Source: Coffea arabica
Taxonomy: Eukaryota; Streptophyta; Magnoliopsida; Gentianales; Rubiaceae
Assembly (NCBI RefSeq): GCF_036785885.1
Contig: NC_092320.1
Location: 17,237,557-17,301,556 of the forward strand
Direction of reading: 5' to 3'
Length of the DNA stretch: 64,000 nt
Position numbers and translations under genes: made by a program. Under the pieces are notes generated by a model that ran no database searches, had not been told where the DNA came from, and worked only from the letters and a program-made list of their open reading frames with translations. Shown here piece by piece: positions 35,285 through 46,568 of this stretch (position 1 is its first letter; each line of letters starts with the position of its first letter).

Positions 35285-37150
35285 ATCAGCTATTAAATCA
35301 AGAATTTTTTTTTCTTGAGTAGGAGATTGTAAGAAATCTACTTGATACAATAATTTGTTTGGAGGGATAGAAGATAATAAAAGTCAGGTATGCGACAAAT
35401 CTGCACAAATGGAAAATTGCGGTCGTTACATCTCACAACTTGCTTATACACAATCTATGACCACCATTTTGATATCTTTTGGTAGTTAACTGTAATGAAC
35501 CTTGTACAAAGATGGATTATGTAGTTCATTGCCAATGAATGGCAAGAACGAAAAAAATTATAGGAAAAAAACCCAAGAAACAGAGAGATTTAGATTTCAA
35601 TAGGAAGTTAAGCTTCCTTCCATTTGTGGAGTTCAAGATTTGAAGAAATGGTTAGGTTAAAAATGTTCTTTTGTAAGGCTTAAATACATATTGCCTATTG
35701 TAATTAGAGATACTTTCAATTCTCTCTGTGTTACCCCATGAAATGCAATTTCTGTTTGTTTTTTAACTGACTTAAAGTGACTGATGAACAAATTTGTCCT
35801 TATTTTTGGAGGGAGGCAACCACCCCATTTTAAGTAATTGCAAGTACTTAATTGTATATATGAATAAAACAGCCTATTGTTATTCTTTTTTCAACCCAAA
35901 AGCAACTCCTCCAAAGAGTTTAGCTGCTTTAAAATTAATCCAAGAAAAGTACATTAATCCCAAAACATTTTACACCCAAGACAAAGCAAGAGAAGCAAAT
36001 AAGTAATATTTCTGTCATTAGGAAATAAGATACCATATAACATCTCCTAACATTAGAAGATACACATTAGTTCCATTACCAAGTAAAAGATAGCAGTCAT
36101 TGCAGATTGAACCACAAGCTAGGAGTTAAGCAAACATCTCACTGAATTGCTTAGCATAATAAAACCAATTCTACGCAGGCAAAAAAAAAAAATTCAGTCC
36201 TAGCTGAACAAAAGATAACTACTTCAGATTTGAGAAGTTTTAAATGGCAACCCAAAGCTACTATTGACATCTACCAATTTGCAGCAGTATCCATTTGTGA
36301 TTATGAATTACCAAAGAAAAGAGTTTTCTTTTTGTGTCGATCTTTATGTTCCTTTTATATTTTCTCTTTACCTTCTTTCTTATTTATTTTAATGGTCACA
36401 TGATATGACAATTTCCCTCAAATGGGAAGGTAGATTTAGTAAACTAATTTATCTATCGGTGCCAAAATGTTAAAATTGTCAAAAACTAAAATATTTTAGT
36501 GGTGTAATTGTCTTTACATAACAGACAAAGATAGAATTTGTTGTATGCCAAACAGGAATTGCACTTCGGGATTATTTTATGTCTATTTCGTGGATACGGG
36601 AGACGAATTAAAACCAATCACTAATTATGGAAGGGCAAGATATATTTAAGCCTTTTTGTAATGTCATTTTTTCCTATCAAACAACATATACGTGCCACCA
36701 AATTTTCTACCCTCGTCACGAGACTCTCAAACAATGCCAAAGAAAGTTCTGATACTTTCTCTTTATTCTTTATTCTTTTACTGTTAATCACATTTATAAG
36801 ATCTTTCATTAGATTTAGCATAAAACTAAAGAGGACACTATATAATTCAAATTTAGGATTATAATGATAATTAATACGTGTAGGGTTATATAATTGAAGT
36901 GAAAAATAATTACTCAAAATATTTATGTGGGAAAAAAGAAGATAAATAATTCACACTGTTATTGAAATCTCAAATAATAGAAGAAAGTTATATCATAATA
37001 AAACATTACAGACGCTGTTATACTCTTTTAAAAAATACCTCAACTAATGCCCTATTTTATAACCAATCAGACTTATAAAATAAGAAATTACTATGTCAAG
37101 AAATTATCAAGTAAAACACAAATTATTAAATAGGAAAACTACTAAAAACC
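35285..37150. other. AT-rich intergenic spacer
   Basis: No gene is recognised. At 36729-36760 there is CTCTCAAACAA followed by GAAAGTTCTGATACTT, a phrase that recurs near 40650, 49970 and 63563 (see findings). The remainder is AT-rich without clear repeat borders. Confidence 0.45.
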
Positions 37151-37159
37151 CATAAAACA

Positions 37160-37330
37160 CATGGCTACGAACCATGGTGTCGAGGTTCAAATCCCTTCTC
37201 GCTCACAACCAGCCCAAGAAAGAAGGGTAGATAATGGTGGGGATAGCGAACTAAAAGTTATGGAACTTGGATGTCGATCTTTAGTTGAAATGGAATGGTT
37301 TTTTTTTTTTTTTTTTTTTTTGGTGAACGG
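37160..37330 (+). mobile_element. Possible tRNA-derived SINE ending in a T run
   Basis: GTCGAGGTTCAAATCCC near 37181-37196 is a good RNA polymerase III B box. About 120 bp of unique sequence follows, ending in a long T run (37299-37320). No A box of good quality and no flanking duplication could be fixed, so this remains tentative. Confidence 0.35.
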
Positions 37331-38600
37331 TGGAATCCTTAACCTATTTTTTTTTCTTAACCTATTTTTTTTTTTTTTGTTTTACGCTCCGTTAATCTTC
37401 CTCAGCCAGGTTTGGCTTGGGCAGAATAGCAGAGCAAGCACTCGTGACAGAATGTACAAGTAGTAGTAGCAGAATGAAAAAGCCTTCACTGTTAAATAAC
37501 TAAACAGAAATGGTTAAGCTTAGTTTATTATGCCAACAGTCGCCAATCAGATTCGAAAGCCATTTGAGGATGATGTAGAATGTTCTTTAATCAAAAGAAG
37601 GTTATCATAATTTCCTTTTAATTGTACAACTTTTCTTGAAATTTTCGTAAAGGTAGATAATATTCGCGCTCCAAAATTTCCCTCAGGCTCTCCAATCTTC
37701 AGTGAAATGACCATCGTGTCTCTCATGTCTTTTCCCTCTTTTTTGTTGCTATTGACATAGATCGGATACCACCTAAAGAAGACAAGCAAACCTCTGGCTT
37801 CTCCAGCGTTCCCACCTTTAAATCAACTTTCTGACCAGCTAACTTCTGGCGACTCCAGGGCTACCACCTTGAAATCAACTTTATTTTTTTCTCTTAAATG
37901 TAGAAAGTTTCTGCTTATAACCTTAGATCACGAAGAAGGACAATAAGTTCCCGCAGTTGCTATGATGATCTGTAGACTCTAGTTTTCTTTGACAAGGGAA
38001 GCCAGTCGACAAGGTTTTAGAAGGGAGAAAGGTGGCCGAGTTCTTTTTCTTGTCGAGGGACAAAGAAATTTCTGGTTGATATCTCCAGCATAGCTCATTT
38101 TGCGTTGAAAATTCAAGTGCTCTTTAATTTGAATAATTTGATTTTTTTACCAGTTGTATATCATAATTCGAAGTCTTCCTTCTCAGATTTGCGAAGAATA
38201 TGCAAAACAATTGAGTCTTCAGAACATGCATGTGGTGGATATTAACGTGGAGAGAAATCAAGTGAAGCTTTAATTGAAGTTCTTCATAGGCATTTTGGTG
38301 GCATTGTACCATGTCTTTACTTGGTACATTGGTGGGAAACATGATAGAATTACAGTTTGCGAAGGATTTTCGAGAAGATGACGACTCATGTGCGCGGCCG
38401 CTGGTGGTGGTTGGTTCTGGAACAAAAAGAGGACGGCGGCTGATTTGAACGGGGCTCTGGAACAAAAGGAGGATGACCATTTGGAGGGACAGAATAGTCA
38501 GTTAACAGTACAAAGGAGACAAGAATCTGATCAACAACAATTTTAACCAATTAATTTATCAAGGAACTAAGATCCACAAACTTCAGATCTTTCGTTCTAA
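37331..38600. other. Intergenic sequence, no gene recognised
   Basis: T-rich runs at 37345-37380 are followed by non-repetitive sequence. A minus-strand frame at 38124-38480 (118 codons) has no recognised domain, and I do not call it a gene. Confidence 0.4.
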
Positions 38601-38604
38601 GAAC

Positions 38605-38744
38605 TAGGGATGCAAGCGATTCGAGCTAGATGCGAGCAGCTTAGTCAAAGACTCGATTTGAGCTCAGTCGAAGACAAGCTCGAGTAGCTTTTGCGAGTCG
38701 ATCTCAAGTCTCCATTTTCCAGGCTCGTCAAACTATTCGAGTAT

Positions 38745-38782
<38 letters not shown>

Positions 38783-39010
38783 TACCACAAATACCTCCTG
38801 ACTTATAATTGAGCTCAATAAGCTCGCTTGTAACTTGAGTCCAATTGATTCGAGTACGAGTTTAACTGGCTCTTTCACGAGTCAAGTTCGAGCCATGGTA
38901 TTTTCACTTGATCGAGCTCGAGTCCGAGTAGCACACATATCTATCGAGTTCAAACTCAAATATGGTGTTACTCGAGCTCGACTCGACTCGACTTTAATAC
39001 ACTCCTGGTA
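38605..39010. mobile_element. hAT-like MITE remnant with CGAGCTCGA-rich interior
   Basis: It starts TAGGGATGCAAGCGA, like a hAT terminus, and its interior is rich in CTCGAG/GAGCTCG phrases as in the intact hAT MITE at 4394-4870. An (AT)n run of about 17 units lies at 38744-38777. The right end is degenerate and no 8-bp duplication is seen. Confidence 0.45.
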
Positions 39011-39181
39011 CGGGCCTGCGCCTTGATGTTTTCTGTTTCTAGTAGCACCAAGGCCCTGATGTATTGTAAAGCTTATATATAGCGTCCATGAGAAATTTAC
39101 AATTTTGTGATGAATTTTAAAAAAATTCTACAAAAAGGATGATTTTGATGAGGCATTCCGTAAGGAGATCTTCGCATTTGG

Positions 39182-39294
39182 CGAATGCGAGCTCAGCTCT
39201 ATTGAGCTCGCATTCGTGAAATGCGAGGTCTACTTATTGAGCTCAGCTCTGTAGAGCTCGCATTCCGCGAATGCGAGCTCTACTTATTGAGCTC
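39182..39294. repeat. Nested palindromes built on GAGCTCGCATTCG
   Basis: CGAATGCGAGCTC (39182-39194) and its perfect complement GAGCTCGCATTCG (39204-39216) enclose a 9-base loop. A second pair, GAGCTCGCATTC (39254-39265) and GAATGCGAGCTC (39269-39280), has a 3-base loop. TACTTATTGAGCTC follows each block. Confidence 0.8.
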
Positions 39295-39849
39295 TCCACT
39301 GCACCTCTCTGTTGCATCTGCTGCTACTGCCGCAACTATGCTGCCTTTATGGCTGGGGGTCCATAAACTAAAGAAGCGGTCCTTGGTTTCTTTTTTTTTT
39401 TTCTCTCTTTTGTCGTGGCTGGGGGTCTTCTCCTCTTGTTAATAATATAATATGACTTTTAATGTCGAGTGGTAAAAGGAAAAGGGCTCAAAGGCTCTCA
39501 AGAGTTGCAAGTAGTAATCCTGCTAAGGATGATGGCCCAACTAAAAGGTGAAAACCAAATGGTTATGGTTATCATGGTTATTGTAATAGTAGTAGGAGTA
39601 AGTACTATAAAAAATAAAATAAAATTATGGATTATTCCTAGCGTCCATGAGGTTTTGAATCTTATGGCTTGTAAAGCTTGTAGTATCCATAAGCTTGTAG
39701 CATCGCCACGGTTTGTAGTTATCCATCAGGCGATTGTACTCTACTAAGCAATATTTCTGTCCCAGATGCAAATTGAGTCATTGACTCGGATTTAAGTCTC
39801 TGAAGTCTGAGGACCAACACGCTTAACGACGTCTAAGAAAGGTTGCACA

Positions 39850-40130
39850 ACAACTTCTATTCTAGTGAAGACAGATCTTTACTCTCAAAAGTGAAATCAA
39901 ATCAAGACCAGAAAGAACACATTATCAAGTCATTTCATATATCATGTGGTCTTGTATAGTAACATCGATGGATGTTGTATGTAGCATGGTTGTTCTTCTC
40001 CCGATACCAGCTACTGCGCGAGCAACGGAAGCAGCAACAAAGTCTTTGTGGTTTACTCATTTAATTGGTGGATTACTATTTCTAATCCTCTGCAGGTCCA
40101 AGGTCATGATAAATTTAAAACTTGAATAGT
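39850..40130 (+). pseudogene. 5' stub of an LRR-less receptor-like kinase (copy C)
   Basis: Sequence before and after the ATG at 39969 matches the promoter and signal-peptide region of copy A (GTGAAATCAAATCAAG, AGAAAGAACACATTA). The frame then reads MDVVCSMVVLLPIPATARAT, jumps directly to a membrane-segment match (HLIGGLLFLILC) and stops at 40127-40129 soon after. As in copy A, no LRRs lie between signal peptide and membrane segment. The kinase domain is absent. Confidence 0.75.
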
Positions 40131-40754
40131 ACTATATCTTATGCGTTACTAATTATTGTAACATTGATTTTGGCTTTCAAAATTTGACCAAACAATTTTC
40201 ATTTTGGGGAAAACTAATCACATATAAGATCATGATCATATGTAGACCTATGCTATGCACAAGAGAAACAAATAACCGTGTAATTCACTTTTCAAAATTG
40301 GTGTCCAAAAAAGAATTATTGACAAAATATCAAGATTGTGCTGGTCTACACATTTAATTTCGTGTTGCACATTTTAATCAATTACACTAATAAACATTTA
40401 ACTGTGCGCTTGTTAGTGAGTTAAATGCCTATGACCAGATAGACCTAGTTAGGTATGTCTGGACTAAATCTATAGAAATGCAAACGAAGAATCACTACAG
40501 TTTAAACTCATATGTCTTAGCGTTCACATGTCACGAATTTGATTGCCCATAGAAGGCAAAAGAGATTAAAAAAAAAAGAGTATTGAATTACTGGCAGCGA
40601 AATGTACTTTTTAAGACCGAAACATTACTAATTTGCTCCCTTTCTCGCTAGTCTCAAACAACAAAAACGAAAGTTCTTGGATTTTTAAAATGCGCATATC
40701 ACATTGCTTTTAACAATCCGTGTGAATGATGCAGATTGGAAAGATACTACTGGC
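40131..40754. other. Spacer between kinase copies C and D
   Basis: No gene is seen. The last part is promoter-like sequence of copy D and includes the GTCTCAAACAAC...GAAAGTTCT phrase at 40651-40677. Confidence 0.4.
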
Positions 40755-40760
40755 TTGACT
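40755..40760 (+). promoter_or_regulatory. Candidate W-box (TTGACT) upstream of kinase copy D
   Basis: TTGACT lies 104 bp before the start codon in the block GCAGATTGGAAAGA...TTGACT that is shared with copy A. Confidence 0.35.
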
Positions 40761-40863
40761 CCATTTTAAATGCGAGTTTTTCAGTCCAGACTACATAATC
40801 AGGGCGGGCGCTTACATTTCATCTATCTTGTGTTAATTACGGTCTTTCATGGTACTAGCATCG

Positions 40864-43408
40864 ATGGATGTTGTATGCAGCGGATTTGTTCTTCTCATGA
40901 TACTGGCTATTGCACCAGTAGCGGCAGCAGCAGCAAAGGAGTCTGCTGTGAATTTATTGGAAGCTGAAGCACTGCTCAAGAGTGGCTGGTGGCGAGACGA
41001 TACTGCTGCAAGAAACGTCTCTGCCCACTGCCAGTGGCGTGGTATCATTTGCAACGATGCTGGTAGTGTTACCGACATACTACTTCCAAACTACGGAATT
41101 CTGGATGGCTTGACAAATTTCAGCTTCTCTTCTTTTCGGAACCTGGTTAGACTAGATCTCAGTGGAAATAACTTTTACGAAGCTATCCCATATCAAACAG
41201 GTGCACTCTCCAAACTCACCTATCTCAATTTGTCTTTAAACGATCTTCATGGCCAGCTCCCTTCTTCTCTAGTAAACCTTACACACCTAGCACAACTTGA
41301 TGTTTCTTGGAACTGGATTGGAGGTTTAATTCCTCCAGGTATCGGAAACTTGACAGATTTGGTTACTCTAGATTTGAGCCAGAATTGCTTTTGGGGCCGC
41401 ATCCCACCAACTCTTGGCCACTTGTCCAATCTGGCCTCCATTAACCTCAGCAATAACTACTTCAGTGGGACAATTCCTTCAGCTCTTTTTAATTTGACAA
41501 ATCTTTCCCGGCTAGACATTCACTTCAATCCTGCAATGGGAGGATTTCTCTCAGAAGAAATAGGAAATTTGAAGAGTTTAGTTGAATTAGACTTCAGTGG
41601 CCTTAATCTTTCAGGAGCCCTCCCTTTAACTCTTTGCCGCCTAACCAAACTAGTATCTCTTTCAGGTGCTGAGAATCAAATTCATGGTTCCATTCCCTCT
41701 GAAATAGGAAATTTGAAAATTTTGGAACATCTTGTCCTTGGGTCCAACCGGCTGACTGGTCAAATCCCTCCGACCCTTCGCAATCTGACTACTCTAGTTA
41801 CTTTGAACCTCTCTTCTAACCAAATAAGTGGTTCCATACCTCTTCAACTTTCCGGTATACCTTCTCTAACATTTCTAGATCTTTCCTATAATGCTTTGGA
41901 AGGTGAACTTCCGTGTGAGCTTGTCACTAAGTTTGGTTCAGAAAATTTTGTCGGCAATCCAGACTTGCATCACGATTCCACTCTTTGTGGCGATCACAGA
42001 CATCACCCCCCATACTACATCATAGGTCTTGGCGTGTCCTTCTTGGTGTTCTCATTAATTGGCGGATTAGTGCTTTATATCTTCTGCAAAACCAAAGTCA
42101 AGAAAGTGGAACTTGAGCTGATGGACAATAAACACGGAGACATTTTCAGAATATGGAACTATGATGGACATATGGCTTATGAAGACATAATTAAAGCAAC
42201 AAACGATTTTGATGTCTGTTATTGCATCGGGACAGGGGGTTATGGCTCTGTATACAGAGCTCGGTTGCCAAGTGGGAAAGTAGTGGCTTTGAAAAAGCTT
42301 CACCGTTTGGAAGGCGAGAATCCAAATTTTGACAAGAGCTTTAGGAATGAAGCCGACATGCTATCTAAAATCAGGCACAGGAACATTGTAAAGCTCTTCG
42401 GATTCTGCCTGCACAAGCGATGCATGTTTCTGATTTATGAGTATATGGACAGAGGAAGCTTGTTTTGTATCTTGAGAGATGAAACTGAAGCTGTGGAACT
42501 GGATTGGATTAAAAGAGTGAATTTGATCAAGGGCATTGCCGGTGCATTGTCCTACTTGCATCACGATTGTGATCCGCCAATCATTCACAGGGATGTATCA
42601 AGCAACAACATTCTTTTGAATTCACAGCTCGAAGCAACTCTTTCTGACTTTGGAACTGCGAGGATTTTGGAACTTGATTCATCAAATCAAACGGTCACTG
42701 CAGGCACCTTTGGTTACATGGCACCAGGTAGGTTACCTTGCTATCCCAGATCCCTTTCTGCTTTTCACCTTGTTTTTCATATTTTCTTGATGCACATTTT
42801 AGGCTTAACTTTCAAGAACAGAAAAGAAAAAAAAATTCTTCCAACTGAAACGATTATTATTATTATTTTTGGAATAGTAAGTCTAGAGTTGTCCCAGTTG
42901 AGATTAACTTTATCTGTATCCAAATATATACTTACTTGTCAATGCAGAGCTAGCCTATACCATGGCGGTCACTGAAAAGTCCGATGTGTATAGCTTTGGC
43001 GTTGTGGTGCTGGAAACGCTGTTTGGAGAGCATCCACGAGAATTCCTTTCGTTCATAGCATCACAACCCAATGAACCAATAATGTTGAAGGATCTTCTTG
43101 ATGCCCGTCTGCCCCCTCCGACTAACCATTTGGTCGTTCGAAATGTGGCTGTTGCAACAGCGTTAGCCCTGGATTGCGTCAACACAAACCCGAAATGTCG
43201 ACCAACAATGCAGCAAGTGGGCAGGCGAGAACCAACTAGGCCTTTGCACACCATTGCTGTGAATCAGCTTGTTAGTCCACCAGTACTTTCACTGCCTGAC
43301 CAAACCTGCGCAGATGGGAGGAGTAGCTCAAGCACCATAAATGAATTCCATGTGGATATCTCTGCGACTCTGCCATCATCCAATTTTTCTATCCATGTTT
43401 CTACCTAA
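40864..43408 (+). CDS. LRR receptor-like kinase, MIK2-like (copy D), two exons, 774 aa
   Basis: Exon 1 is 40864-42727 and exon 2 is 42948-43408. The GTAGGT...ATGCAG intron splits the glutamate codon of APELAYT. Order: signal peptide (1-24), LRR N-cap with WRGIIC, 11 LRRs (about 75-345), membrane segment (about 384-408), juxtamembrane KVKK, and kinase with glycine loop GTGGYGSVY (from 456), lysine K477, HRD aspartate D577, DFG aspartate D595, APE and a C-terminal tail. All catalytic residues are present (RD type). It resembles MDIS1-interacting receptor-like kinases, plasma-membrane receptors for secreted peptides or wall signals. The ATG at 40864 is preferred to one five codons upstream because copies A and C share it. 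Compared with A and B it lacks 18 bases near 43217. With 11 LRRs its ectodomain is shorter than usual for the group. Confidence 0.92.
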
Positions 43409-43625
43409 ACAACTTTGATATCTGGTAGGAAACAGAATAAGATCGTGCTTTGCAAAAATGGAAACTTGGCCAAGCACTTAGATTGCTGCTACATACGGCC
43501 ATTTGGTGTGCTAATGAAAAAAAAAGTGTACTCATTAATGAACAAGTAGTTCAAGCACCATGGATGACTTTCATGTGGATATCTCTGCCATATCCAATTT
43601 TTCTATCGATGTGTCTACCTACCTA
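43325..43625. repeat. Direct duplication covering the C-terminus and 3' UTR of copy D
   Basis: 43325-43410 (AGCTCAAGCACCAT...GTGGATATCTCTGCG...CCAATTTTTCTATCC...GTTTCTACC) recurs in shortened form at 43545-43624. The second copy lies after the stop and is non-coding. Confidence 0.75.
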
Positions 43626-43975
43626 TAATATTTATACCAAAGGAGAATTTACCACTTGTCTTTATTTATGTAGGTGAATTCTAGGCAGAGCAACACTTAC
43701 CAATCTAACAATTTGCAATTCCAAGTCTAGATTTAAAGAAATATTAGTTTAAGGATTCAAATATACAAAACTCATGCCAAAAATGATAGGATCAGGTCAA
43801 TCCAAAGCTGTATTTTTAAAAAAAATAAGTTGCATAAATTCAAGCTTGCATAGCCTATAGGGATAATTTCAAAAACCTCCCTTGAAATTTTTGACAATTG
43901 CAGAGATCTCCCCTCAAGTTTATTAAATTACACCTACCTCCCTTGCTTTTACTATTTATGTAACAATATAGGCCA

Positions 43976-43980
43976 AAAGG
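43976..43980. repeat. Target-site duplication AAAGG of the solo LTR, left copy
   Basis: AAAGG precedes TGATAGG and recurs at 45413-45417 directly after CCTGTCA. Confidence 0.9.
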
Positions 43981-45412
43981 TGATAGGTTGTAATTTTATC
44001 ATTTATTTTATAATTAATTTTCCCTATTACCTGACTCTATGTGAATTAATTGTTAGATTCTACTCACTTTTAGTATTTTGCATTTATTTCAGGGAGTAGA
44101 ACGAAAATATGATAACAAGTGCCAATTTAATAAAAAAAGAGTCCAAATAATAAAGCTTAATCCAGGGGCATTTTTGGAACAGGGAAACTTATTCCCATGT
44201 TGGTAATTGCTACAAAGGCAAGGACGGCGCAGGTTTTCTGGGAGAGCTGGAGCACCACACAGGAGGTCCTCTCCGCAAGGAGGCCGGCGGCACGGTGCAG
44301 AGAGGCTACTAAAGACGAAATAGAAATTGCAGAGGAAAGGCAATAGCTTTAGCTTAGTTTTTGATGTTTTCTTTTCATGTTTCTTGGTAGGACCCCTCCT
44401 GCACATGTCTGGGCAATTAGGAAAGCTTTGACTTTTCTTCAGTTGCACTCTTAGTACTTTCTTTTCCTTCTCCGTATGTCATCCCAAGTGAAACAGAGAA
44501 TCACTTCTTCTAACTTTGCTATCTCTTTTTGATTGGAACGGATTGAATTCTCAAAAATCAGTGACAATGGCCGCAGCTTTCTCTTCAATTTTATATGGGT
44601 TTTGTTCATTAAATATGAACTAATTTCTCCACTCTAGTCAAGAAATGACAGGATGCTTTGGGTCGCTTAAAATTGTGAGATCGATTTAATTTTATTTTTT
44701 TCTTTTATTTATTGGTATTCGCATATTCCTTGATTGTAATGCTTATGATTATTTAATTAATTGATTGTCTTGGATCCGGATAATTAGTTAATTTGGTAAT
44801 CGATTGTCAATTAGGACATTAAATCCGTAATTGCTTAATTGCCCTAAAATAGTGACAATTGGCACGATTAGATTCGTATCAGGGGGATACGCGGGCTAAT
44901 CTGAAATAACCCTGGTAGTGTGTTATTTGGTTAGAATAGGACTCCTCTAATACGTAAGGCAATTGGAGAATTAAATCTTATGAGTGTACCTAGAATTGTT
45001 TTTCAATTAGAACAATGATTAACGGGCGTACCTTGATCACCGACACAGTAAAGAGGGGTTGACTGTCATCGTTTGTTTGGCAGTTATAACCTATTTATTA
45101 GTAAATAATTGGAATTGCTTTTGCATCGATGATCAATTAGGTGAACTATTACTAAAGTTATTTCTTGGCTAGACCTTTAATTATTATCACTCTGATTTTA
45201 GTGAATTGTCATTTAATTTGTAGTTAGCTATTTATTTTTATTTGAATTTATTTGATTGGCACTTTCCACACAAAAACACCCCCTGATTACTGTGAATTTG
45301 AAAAGAAGCAGCTACACCCAGTCCCTGTAGATTCGATCCTGCTTACCACTATTTACAAAAATTAACTTTAGTTGAGCAGGTCTTTATTATTGCACAGGCT
45401 GATAACCTGTCA
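43981..45412 (+). mobile_element. Solo LTR, same family as the 50-63 kb array, opposite orientation
   Basis: It starts TGATAGGTTG and ends ATAACCTGTCA. Read in reverse complement it aligns with the 1397-bp LTRs at 50092-63553 (shared GATACGCGGGCTAATCTGAA, TAGATTCGATCCTGCTTACC and TTATTTTATAATTAATTTTC phrases). AAAGG flanks both ends, so this was a separate insertion whose interior was lost by LTR-LTR recombination. It lies inside the left arm region of the MULE-like element. Confidence 0.92.
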
Positions 45413-46086
45413 AAAGGCTATATTTTTTTTTTCAAAAATCCTAAACTACTCTTTTTGTATAAAAATAAAGCAAAAATTATTTTGCCAATTCCTTTCTTTC
45501 ATATTTCAACCGAACCCACTGTACTAACAAACTAACCTAACAAATAGTCTAATTCCAAATTCTAAACTCAAGTAATTCCAGCATCATAGTTATAAAATTG
45601 CTTCTCCCAAAGCATGCATTCCATTTTGAAGATTCGTTCCATTCTTCAAAAATATTCTCACCATATGGTTACATGGAACGGTCAAACTCACAATTAACTG
45701 TTCTTATGTTTGCATAATCTTTAATATAGGATGCCATGGTTTGATTCCATATAAGTAGTTTAACTCCTACTACATGAGCCACATTGTGGTCTTGAAGAAA
45801 ATCCTTAGGGAAGATTTAGGTATGGATGGGATTAATCAAGTTTAAGAAAAGGAAAGGCGTCATTATGACTTTAGAGATCTTCAAAAAATTCATTGTGCCA
45901 AAAATCAAAATTCTATTGACAATTAATTACACCCCAAACTTCAAACCTAATGCCCACACTTTCTCAAAACAAAATAATTTAGCCTACTATTATATCTCCA
46001 AACATGTTAACGTTTTAAATACAGAGAAGAAACTCTATCTTCATAACGAAAACACAACCAACAATTGTCAAGCATAAAAAGAAACA

Positions 46087-46568
46087 GGGTAAAATACCAA
46101 AAACCCCCCTGTGGTTTGCCAAATGTACATTTTACCTCCCTATAGTTTGAAAACCTACAATTTAACTCTCTGTCGTTTCAACTAAAGTAAAAGTCTGACA
46201 GAAAACATCTAAACTAATGTCTGAATGGAAAATGTCAAAATTGCCTCTCTATAAGTCAATTCCTCGGAAGAATGTTTCGTGCATTTGAGAATGGGTAAAA
46301 TACCAAAAATCCCCTTGTGATTTGCCAAATATACACTTTACCTCCCTATGGTTTGGAAACACATAGGGTATCATTGGCAAGTGAAAATATTATCGCAACC
46401 ACAACTCTCAGCAGGGGTGCGTGGCACTCAAATACCGTTATTGTAGATATTTTCTGTCAGACTTTCACTTTAGTTGAAATAACAGGGAGTTAAATTGTAC
46501 ATTTCCAAACCATAGAAAGGTAAAGTTTACATTTGGCAAACCACAGGGGGGTTTTTGGTATTTTACCC
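46087..46568. mobile_element. MULE-type MITE with 9-bp TSD, nested
   Basis: The ends GGGTAAAATACCAAAAACCC and the inverted GGGTTTTTGGTATTTTACCC extend as inverted repeats for over 100 bp. The flanks AAAGAAACA (46078-46086) and AAAGAAATA (46569-46577) differ at one base. A third, internal copy of the terminal sequence starts near 46293 in the same direction as the left arm. Non-coding. Confidence 0.8.

Noticed and set aside
38124..38480. 118-codon minus ORF
   Set aside because: No recognised domain, mixed composition, and no supporting splice or promoter context.
40849..40863. Upstream in-frame ATG for kinase copy D
   Set aside because: The five extra codons are not preserved as a start in copies A and C, whose conserved ATG corresponds to 40864.
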